Part shown: in pieces, positions 52,154-58,000 of the stretch
Layout: each line of letters starts with the position of its first letter
Position numbering within the stretch: position 1 is the first letter of the stretch
From: Phocaeicola sp.
GTDB lineage: Bacteria; Bacteroidota; Bacteroidia; Bacteroidales; Bacteroidaceae
NCBI GenBank assembly: GCA_020026175.1
Contig: JAHHQV010000010.1
Location: 1-58,000, forward strand
DNA length: 58,000 nt
Direction of reading: 5' to 3'
Made by a program: the position numbers and the translations under genes
Notes under the pieces: model-generated
What the model saw: the letters and a program-made list of their open reading frames with translations, nothing else
Databases searched by the model: none
What the model was told of the DNA's origin: nothing

Positions 52154-52738
52154 TTATAGAACCTCGATAAGTTCTACATCGAAAATCAATGTGCTGTGAG
52201 GAGGAATCATTTCTCCAGCTCCGTGAGCTCCGTAGCCAAGGTCGGAAGGAATGTAAAGTCTCCATTTGTCACCTTCAGACATAAGCTGCAATGCTTCAAC
52301 CCATCCTGGGATAACCTGGTTTACACCGAACACCGCTGGTTCTCCGCGTTTGATAGAACTGTCGAACATAGTTCCGTCTATAAGTGTACCTTCGTAGTGG
52401 CAGCGAACTCTGTCTGTAGCACTTGGTTTCTTGCCTTTTCCCTCGGTCAAGACTTCATACTGAAGCCCGCTTGGTAAACTGACTACATTTGCATTTTTCT
52501 TGTTTTCTTCAAGAAAAGCTTTGCCTTTTTCAATGTTTTCTGCATTGATTTTCTCTTCTAATTCGCTGAAATATTTATTTACTATTTCTCTTGCTTCGTC
52601 GTGAGAAATAGCTGTCTTGTTTCCCTCAAGTACGTCTTTGATAGCCTGAGCAAAATCTTCTACTTTAAGACCTTTGGCACCCATGCTCAAAAGGTTTTGA
52701 CCTATACCTAGACCAATAGCATAACTGAATTTGTCCAT
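52154..52738 (-). CDS. FKBP-type peptidyl-prolyl isomerase, no signal peptide
   Basis: The 194-residue protein has a short helical N-terminal domain (MDKFSYAIGLGIGQNLLSMG) and an FKBP domain from about 90 (RVRCHYEGTLIDGTMFDSSI, VIPGWVEALQLMSEGDKWRL, DLGYGAHGAGE). No signal peptide is visible, so it is likely cytosolic, like FklB. It precedes the secreted FKBP in the same direction, and the two may share a transcript. The -7 box TACCTTTG lies upstream at 52787-52780. Confidence 0.92.
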   Translation of the reverse strand: MDKFSYAIGLGIGQNLLSMGAKGLKVEDFAQAIKDVLEGNKTAISHDEAREIVNKYFSELEEKINAENIEKGKAFLEENKKNANVVSLPSGLQYEVLTEGKGKKPSATDRVRCHYEGTLIDGTMFDSSIKRGEPAVFGVNQVIPGWVEALQLMSEGDKWRLYIPSDLGYGAHGAGEMIPPHSTLIFDVELIEVL

Positions 52739-52779
52739 AAAAGTTATATATATTATTTATATTAATAAATTTGGTTGGC

Positions 52780-52787
52780 AAAGGTAT
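52780..52787 (-). promoter_or_regulatory. -7 element for the FKBP genes
   Basis: On the minus strand TACCTTTG (52787-52780) matches TAnnTTTG and lies about 42 nt before the start at 52738. No clear TTTG is found 19-21 nt further upstream. Confidence 0.45.
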
Positions 52788-52830
52788 CTTTTTTCTTTGA
52801 AACAGAGATACTTTCAGTTAAAAATTTTCT

Positions 52831-52838
52831 TATTTTTG
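52831..52838 (+). promoter_or_regulatory. -7 element for the sirtuin gene
   Basis: TATTTTTG matches TAnnTTTG and lies 31 nt before the ATG. No good -33 box was found. Confidence 0.4.
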
Positions 52839-52868
52839 CATTTAGATGACATATAAACAGAGATTAAC

Positions 52869-53567
52869 ATGAAAAAGATTGTAGTATTGACAGGTGCTGG
52901 AATGAGTGCAGAAAGCGGAATTAGTACTTTTAGAGATTCGGGTGGATTGTGGGATAAATATCCTGTTGAACAGGTGGCTACTCCCGAAGGATATGCTGCA
53001 AACCCAAAACTTGTTATTGATTTCTATAATGAACGCCGAAAACAACTTCTTGAGGTAGAACCTAATGAAGGGCATATTTTGCTGGCCGAACTTGAAAAGA
53101 AATTCAATGTAACTGTAATTACACAGAATGTTGACAATCTTCATGAACGTGCAGGCAGTACTAGCATCATTCATCTTCATGGTGAACTTACTAAGGTAAC
53201 CTCTTCTTATCAGCCTAATAATCCTATGTTTATTAAGACTTTGAGTCCTGAGGAATATGAAGTGAAAATAGGTGACCTGGCTGCCGATGGTTCGCAATTG
53301 CGTCCGTTTATAGTATGGTTTGGCGAAGCTGTGCCTATGATAGAGACTGCTATAGAATATGTTGAAAAGGCAGATGTATTTGTCATTATTGGTACATCTC
53401 TCAACGTTTATCCTGCTGCTGGATTGCTGAGTTATGTAGCTGATAGTGTTCCGGTGTATATTATAGACCCTAATAGTGTGAACATTTCTTCTGGAAGAAA
53501 AGTGAATGTAATATCAAAAGGGGCATCTGCTGGAATGGAAGAGTTGAAAAAAATATTATTTGTTTAG
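52869..53567 (+). CDS. SIR2-family NAD-dependent protein deacylase, CobB-like
   Basis: The 232-residue protein has the sirtuin core: TGAGMSAESGISTFRDSGGL (residues 8-27), TQNVDNLHERAG (about 85-96), and catalytic His104 in IHLHGELTKV. Tyr53 and Arg56 in FYNERRKQL form the Y-x2-R pair of class III (SIRT5-like) sirtuins, which prefer succinyl or malonyl lysine. The four zinc cysteines normally found after the catalytic histidine are absent: the stretch reads TSSYQPNNPMFIKTLSPEEY. It removes NAD-linked acyl groups from lysines in the cytosol. It stands alone on the plus strand. Confidence 0.9.
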   Translation: MKKIVVLTGAGMSAESGISTFRDSGGLWDKYPVEQVATPEGYAANPKLVIDFYNERRKQLLEVEPNEGHILLAELEKKFNVTVITQNVDNLHERAGSTSIIHLHGELTKVTSSYQPNNPMFIKTLSPEEYEVKIGDLAADGSQLRPFIVWFGEAVPMIETAIEYVEKADVFVIIGTSLNVYPAAGLLSYVADSVPVYIIDPNSVNISSGRKVNVISKGASAGMEELKKILFV

Positions 53568-53568
53568 T

Positions 53569-53599
53569 TTTGAATTGAACATTATTATTCGTATTTTTG
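53569..53599 (+). promoter_or_regulatory. Promoter for rubredoxin
   Basis: TTTG at 53569-53572, a 19-nt spacer and TATTTTTG at 53592-53599 match the Bacteroides consensus exactly. Confidence 0.72.
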
Positions 53600-53651
53600 T
53601 TCTATAATTATTACAAAAACAAAATAAATATTTTTTTAATCAGAGCGAATT

Positions 53652-53816
53652 ATGAAAAAGTACATTTGCACAGTTTGTGATTGGGTTTATGATCCTGAAG
53701 TAGGTGATCCTGAAAGTGGTATTGCTCCAGGCACAGCATTCGAGGATATTCCGGAAGATTGGGTTTGCCCTGTATGTGGAGTTGGTAAGGAAGATTTCCA
53801 AGTAGTGGAAGAATAA
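53652..53816 (+). CDS. rd: Rubredoxin
   Basis: This 54-residue gene encodes MKKYICTVCDWVYDPEVGDP and WVCPVCGVGKEDF. The four iron ligands are Cys6, Cys9, Cys39 and Cys42, the standard rubredoxin spacing. It is a small cytosolic electron carrier, often serving rubrerythrin or superoxide reductase in oxygen defence of anaerobes. It has its own promoter and terminator, so it is monocistronic. Confidence 0.97.
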   Translation: MKKYICTVCDWVYDPEVGDPESGIAPGTAFEDIPEDWVCPVCGVGKEDFQVVEE

Positions 53817-53830
53817 TTACACTTTAAAGA

Positions 53831-53870
53831 AATAATAAGGCTGTTTCGATATGAAACAGCCTTTATTATT
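53831..53870 (+). terminator. Terminator after rubredoxin
   Basis: AATAATAAGGCTGTTTC (53831-53847) pairs with GAAACAGCCTTTATTATT (53853-53870) with one bulged T, followed by T residues. Confidence 0.85.
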
Positions 53871-53922
53871 TTTGTTTGAACAAATAATGTCGTTTTTTGG
53901 GTTGAGGATAGTAAACTGTGCC

Positions 53923-55209
53923 TTATACAATTGTTTCCATTGCCTGATTAAGGTCGGATATTATATCGTTTACATTTTCAATACCGACAGAAAGGCGGAT
54001 TAAATCAGGTGCTACTCCGGCTTCTATAAGTTGTTCGTCGCTTAGCTGTCGGTGTGTATGACTTGCCGGGTGAAGTACACATGTTCTGGCATCGGCAACG
54101 TGTGTTACTATACAAGCCAGTTTCAGATTGTCCATAAACTTGATGGCTTCTTCTTTTGTTCCTTTCAGTCCGAAAGCTATTACACCGCACGAGCCGTTTG
54201 GCATGTATTTCTGTGCCAGTTCGTAATATTTGTTGCTTTTAAGACCACAGTAATTAACCCATTTTACTTTAGGATTTGCTTCAAGCCATTCTGCTATTTT
54301 CTGTGCATTTTCGCAATGGCGTGGAACTCTGAGGTGTAGAGTTTCCAATCCAAGATTCAGCAAGAAAGCATTTTCTGGCGATTGTATAGAGCCTAAGTCT
54401 CTCATCAGCTGTACTGTGGCTTTTGTCATATAAGCCATTTTGCCGAATGCTTTTGTGTAAACCAGTCCGTGATATGAATCGTCTGGTTGTGTAAGTCCAG
54501 GAAATTTATCGGCATTGGCTTCCCAATCAAAATACCCGCTGTCTACAATAGCTCCGCCCACGCAAGTGGCATGCCCATCCATATATTTTGTAGTGGAGTG
54601 TGTCACTATATCAGCTCCCCATTTGAATGGTTGGCAGTTGATAGGTGTTGCAAATGTGTTGTCTACAATCAACGGAACACCGTGACTATGTGCTATACGT
54701 GCAAATTTCTCTATATCAAGAACATTTATTCCAGGATTTGATATAGTCTCTCCAAACAGACATTTGGTATTTGGGCGGAAAGCTTTTGATATTTCTTCTT
54801 CGCTTGCTTCAGCATCAACAAATGTACAGTCTATTCCCATCTTTTTCATTGTTACTGCAAAGAGATTAAATGTTCCTCCGTATATCGTTGAAGAGCAGAC
54901 GAAATGATCACCGGCCTCGCATATATTCAATACTGCATAGAAGTTTGCAGCCTGACCAGATGAAGTCAGCATTGCTCCTATTCCGCCTTCCAGTGCAGCT
55001 ATCTTTGAGGCTACAGCATCGTTGGTCGGATTTTGAAGTCTTGTATAGAAATATCCAGTATCTTCCAGGTCGAACAGGCGAGCCATTTGTTCGCTTGTCT
55101 CATATTTGAAGGTTGTAGACTGATATATAGGCAATACTCTTGGTTCTCCTTTCTTTGGTTGCCATCCGGCCTGCACGCAAAGAGTCTCTTTACTGAGTGT
55201 TTTTTTCAT
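53923..55209 (-). CDS. metY: O-acetylhomoserine sulfhydrylase
   Basis: The 428-residue PLP enzyme starts MKKTLSKETLCVQAGWQPKK. The PLP lysine is about Lys208 in VTHSTTKYMDGHATCVGGA, with upstream LQNPTNDAVASKIAALEGG and NTFATPINCQPF. The length and the long C-terminal part with CVLHPASHTHRQLSDEQL fit O-acetylhomoserine aminocarboxypropyltransferase rather than cystathionine gamma-synthase (about 380). It makes homocysteine from O-acetylhomoserine and sulfide. An in-frame ATG at 55272 would add a hydrophobic stretch not seen in the family, so 55209 is chosen. Confidence 0.92.
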   Translation of the reverse strand: MKKTLSKETLCVQAGWQPKKGEPRVLPIYQSTTFKYETSEQMARLFDLEDTGYFYTRLQNPTNDAVASKIAALEGGIGAMLTSSGQAANFYAVLNICEAGDHFVCSSTIYGGTFNLFAVTMKKMGIDCTFVDAEASEEEISKAFRPNTKCLFGETISNPGINVLDIEKFARIAHSHGVPLIVDNTFATPINCQPFKWGADIVTHSTTKYMDGHATCVGGAIVDSGYFDWEANADKFPGLTQPDDSYHGLVYTKAFGKMAYMTKATVQLMRDLGSIQSPENAFLLNLGLETLHLRVPRHCENAQKIAEWLEANPKVKWVNYCGLKSNKYYELAQKYMPNGSCGVIAFGLKGTKEEAIKFMDNLKLACIVTHVADARTCVLHPASHTHRQLSDEQLIEAGVAPDLIRLSVGIENVNDIISDLNQAMETIV

Positions 55210-55392
55210 AATGTCTCTTTTTATTAATAAGTTTAGTAATATTGTCGGCAAAAATACTAAATATTCCATCATTATGTAGCCTTGGTATGAAAAAAAGGGT
55301 TATATTTGAATGATTTAAGATAATTGACTTTTGAGTTGGCAGAATTATTTCGCTAGCTTTATTGTCTTATTATGTTTGAAACTATAATAGGT

Positions 55393-55839
55393 ATGTCAGA
55401 AGAAATTAAATTTAAGCATGTAATTCCGGTGCAAATCCGGTTTAGTGATGTCGACCAATTTGGTCATGTGAACAATTCGGTATATTTTTCTTTGTATGAT
55501 TTGGCCAAGACCACATACTTTGAAGATGTTTTTGGCGATCTGCACGACTGGAGCAAGTTGGCGGTGGTAGTTGCAAATATCAATGCTAATTTCTTGTCGC
55601 CTGTATTTTTTTCCGATGAGTTGATTGTAGAGACAGCTGTGGTACATATAGGTAATAAGAGTATGACTTTGGTGCAGAGGGCTGTCAATAAGAAGGATGG
55701 AATGGTGAAGTGCGAGTGTCGTACAGTAATGGTAGGTTATGATGTTGCAACAAAAGAACCTATTGCAATACCGGACTCATACAAAGATGCTATTTGTAGT
55801 TTTGAAGGAAAGACATTGGAAGAACTAAGTAAGCCGTAA
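55393..55839 (+). CDS. Acyl-CoA thioesterase, 4HBT hot-dog family
   Basis: The 148-residue protein has the YbgC/FadM-type hot-dog motif IRFSDVDQFGHVNNSVYFSL near residues 17-36, with the Asp-x-x-x-His element expected for catalysis. It is probably cytosolic and hydrolyses short acyl-CoA or acyl-ACP thioesters; the substrate is unknown. The frame is open from 55372, but MSEEIKFKHVIPVQIRFSD gives the common start. The GH110 pseudogene begins 4 bp later, so they may once have formed an operon. Confidence 0.85.
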   Translation: MSEEIKFKHVIPVQIRFSDVDQFGHVNNSVYFSLYDLAKTTYFEDVFGDLHDWSKLAVVVANINANFLSPVFFSDELIVETAVVHIGNKSMTLVQRAVNKKDGMVKCECRTVMVGYDVATKEPIAIPDSYKDAICSFEGKTLEELSKP

Positions 55840-55843
55840 AGTT

Positions 55844-57618
55844 TTGAAGATAAAATCAATATGTTTGGCTATATTCTCTGTATTGTCATATTCTCTTGCA
55901 GCCCAGCAGATATTCGATATGAGTAAATATGGAATATGCCCTGACAGCAAGAAGGATATGTCGGGAAAGATGAAGATAGCCTTGGAAAAAATAAGAAAGC
56001 AGTCGGAAGGAAATCAGGATGTCATTCTGCGTTTTTAGAAAGGAGTTTATAACTTCTATCCATCAAAAGCAGTTGAAAGAACCTATTATATCTCAAATCA
56101 CGATCAGGATAATCCCAAGAAAGTAGGGTTGGCTTTAGAAGGTTTTAATAATCTTACGATAGAAGGAAACGGAGCCGATTTTATATTTCACGGACAGATG
56201 ATTCCTGTATCTATATTGCGGTCTTCCAAATGTACTTTAAAAGATTTTAGTATTGATTTTGCGAATCCTCATATCGCTCAAGTACGTATTGTGAAGAATG
56301 AAGGCGACAAAGGTATTACGTTTGATGTAGAACCTTGGGTGAAATATCGTGTTACCAAAGACTCTGTGTTTGAGACATACGGAGATGGATGGAAACTTCA
56401 TCCTAGCTCCGGTATAGCTTTTGAAGAAGAAACACGTCATCTGGTATACCGTACGAGTGATTTGTCATATTCTATAAAAGGTATATGTAAGGTTGGCGAA
56501 AATACATTGTATGCTCCTTTGTGGAAGGATAGTCGGTTGAAAGAGGGAACAATTGTTGCCATGCGTTCATGGAATCGTCCTACACCGGGAATATTTATCT
56601 CAAACAGTAAGGATATATCTTTATATAATGTAAAAGTTCATTATGCACAGGGTATGGGACTTCTTGCTCAGCTTACGGAGAATATAACTTTTGACGGTTT
56701 TGGGTTTGCTTGAGGAGAGATAGTGATGAGCGTTACTTCACTACTCAGGCAGATGCTACACATTTCTCAGGATGCAAGGGTAAGATAATCTCTGTAAACG
56801 GATTGTACGAAGGGATAATGGACGATGCAATAAACGTACATGGAACTTACCTTAAGGTTGTTAAAAGAATTGATGACAAGACACTGATTGGAAGGTATAT
56901 GCACGAACAATCTTGGGGATTCGATTGGGGATTTACCGGCGATACTGTACAGTTTGTCCGTTCTGAAACAATGGAACTGCTTGATGGAACGAATATCATT
57001 TCTGCCATAAATCCTGTAAACCTTGATAAGAATGGTGGATTGAGGGAATTTGAAATAGTTTTTGAGAAACCACTTCCTGATAGTTTGAACGAAAAAGAAG
57101 GTTTTGGAATAGAGAATCTTACATGGACTCCTGAAGTTTATTTTGCAGGAAACACGATAAGAAACAATCGTGCACGCGGTTCGCTGTTCAGCACTCCAAA
57201 TAAAACAGTTGTAGAGAATAACCTCTTCGACCATACATCAGGTACTGCAATATTATTATGTGGCGATTGTCACGGATGGTACGAAACCGGTGCTTGCCGT
57301 GATGTCATAATCAGAAACAATAAGTTTGTCAATGCACTGACAAATATGTTTCAGTTCACCAATGCCGTGATGTCTATATATCCCGAGATTCCCAACCTTA
57401 AGAAGCAAGTGAAGTATTTTCATGGAGGCAGACAAGGGGCAATCCAGATTATAGATAATGAGTTTGAAACTTTTGATTCTCCTATACTTTATGCAAAATC
57501 GGTGGACGGTCTTGTTTTCCGTGATAATGTAATCAAAACGAATAAAGATTATCAACCTTTCCATTGGAATAAAAACCGCTTTTTACTTGAGAAGGTAAAT
57601 AATATAGAGATTGAATAA
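55844..57618 (+). pseudogene. Broken GH110 alpha-1,3-galactosidase gene
   Basis: About 592 codons of a secreted GH110 enzyme are present but carry three lesions. The gene opens with TTG rather than ATG before a clear signal peptide (KIKSICLAIFSVLSYSLAAQ). A TAG at 56036-56038 interrupts in frame between VILRF and KGVYNFYP, probably a one-base change from GAG or AAG. Near 56700 one base is missing: GFGFA-stop must become GFGVCLRR to continue as DSDERYFTTQADATHFSGCK. Downstream the catalytic region is intact, including the Asp pair in GIMDDAINVHGTYLKV and WGFDWGF. GH110 enzymes remove terminal alpha-1,3-galactose (blood group B or linear). Decay looks recent. Confidence 0.9.
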
Positions 57619-57623
57619 AAAAA

Positions 57624-57655
57624 TAAACTAGGTTGTACATCCACAACCTAGTTTA
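57624..57655. terminator. Bidirectional terminator after the GH110 pseudogene
   Basis: TAAACTAGGTTGT (57624-57636) pairs perfectly with ACAACCTAGTTTA (57643-57655) around an ACATCC loop. Confidence 0.85.
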
Positions 57656-57706
57656 AAAGATTTGTATTAAATCTATTCACCTTTCTTGAAAGATAGATTA
57701 TTTAAC

Positions 57707-57976
57707 TTAATAAACAAGATTCATCAATTGCTTTATAGAATACTCACTCTCAGGTGATAAATAATTCACCTTTTGCACTTTTCCTTTTTTAAAATGAATA
57801 ACAGCAGGATAAATGTTTTTTTTACTCTTATAATTAAAGAAAACATTATTAACATCAAACAATATATTATCATAAAGAGTAACCTCTCTACCAAGTTTCA
57901 ATTTCAATACTTTAACCGATTTAACACTTGTGAAAACAAATAAAACATTGAGTCCACTATAAAAAGAGGCTTTCAT
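57707..57976 (-). CDS. Hypothetical protein, possibly 5'-truncated
   Basis: The 89-residue frame (MKASFYSGLNVLFVFTSVKS, then LKLGREVTLYDNILFDVNNV, ending in IKQLMNLVY) is the only ORF at the right edge and lies convergent with the terminator. It is AT-rich and Lys/Asn-rich and has no motif I recognise. Just upstream another frame reads GGNVKRLNESLF up to a stop, so the true gene could begin outside the window with a frameshift here. No function is proposed. Confidence 0.45.
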   Translation of the reverse strand: MKASFYSGLNVLFVFTSVKSVKVLKLKLGREVTLYDNILFDVNNVFFNYKSKKNIYPAVIHFKKGKVQKVNYLSPESEYSIKQLMNLVY

Positions 57977-58000
57977 TTAAACGTTTAACATTACCACCTG

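Noticed and set aside
54005..54741. ORFs on both strands inside metY
   Set aside because: Low-complexity shadows of a well-conserved PLP enzyme.
1..58000. CRISPR arrays, tRNA or rRNA genes, prophage
   Set aside because: No regular spaced repeats, no cloverleaf-like sequence and no phage structural genes were seen.

Overview
The window comes from a gut-type Bacteroidales genome, most likely Bacteroides, Phocaeicola or a close relative. The evidence is the Bacteroidetes-type promoters (TTTG, a 19-20 nt spacer, TAnnTTTG), generally absent Shine-Dalgarno sequences, an arginine pathway built around an N-succinylornithine transcarbamylase, tandem GH92 mannosidases, and IS1380- and IS4-type transposase remnants known from Bacteroides. 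No rRNA, tRNA, CRISPR array or intact mobile element was found.

Layout. 1-1.75 kb is an insertion-sequence graveyard: a partial small membrane protein runs off the left edge, followed by a deleted IS1380-type transposase and a decayed IS4-type element bounded by perfect 20-bp inverted repeats. 2.0-7.6 kb is an accessory stress/redox block: an AraC regulator, an iron-type alcohol dehydrogenase, a YbaK-type deacylase, a small nitroreductase and a short UvrA paralogue. 7.65-8.2 kb holds only gene wreckage. From 8.25 to 26.9 kb runs the ribosomal superoperon: DUF3467 gene, rpsL-rpsG-fusA, then the fused S10-spc-alpha cluster rpsJ to rplQ with secY, map, infA, rpmJ and rpoA. A flavodoxin-ferredoxin (EFR1-type) gene follows its terminator.

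27.9-32.4 kb (minus strand) carries a secreted GH2 beta-galactosidase, a lytic transglycosylase and a DUF2007 gene. 32.7-39.5 kb is an arginine/proline block: argF' on the plus strand converging on the minus-strand set argR, GNAT acyltransferase, argG, pspC-like gene, argC, argD, proC. Together these cover most steps from glutamate to argininosuccinate; argB and argH are not in the window. 39.7-40.4 kb is a SAM methyltransferase. 40.5-47.4 kb holds three tandem GH92 alpha-mannosidases without SusC/SusD partners. 47.7-53.8 kb holds a TGS-uridine kinase fusion, a Na/Pi cotransporter, two FKBP isomerases, a sirtuin lacking the zinc cysteines, and rubredoxin. 53.9-55.8 kb holds an O-acetylhomoserine sulfhydrylase and a thioesterase. 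55.8-57.6 kb is a freshly broken GH110 alpha-galactosidase, and an unrecognised ORF closes the window.

No clear new multi-gene system was found. The most interesting points are the succinyl-arginine operon with its candidate first-step acyltransferase and an embedded pspC gene, the Ser at the specificity position of the transcarbamylase, the zinc-less desuccinylase-like sirtuin, the decay zone at the edge of the ribosomal operon, and the three-lesion GH110 pseudogene.
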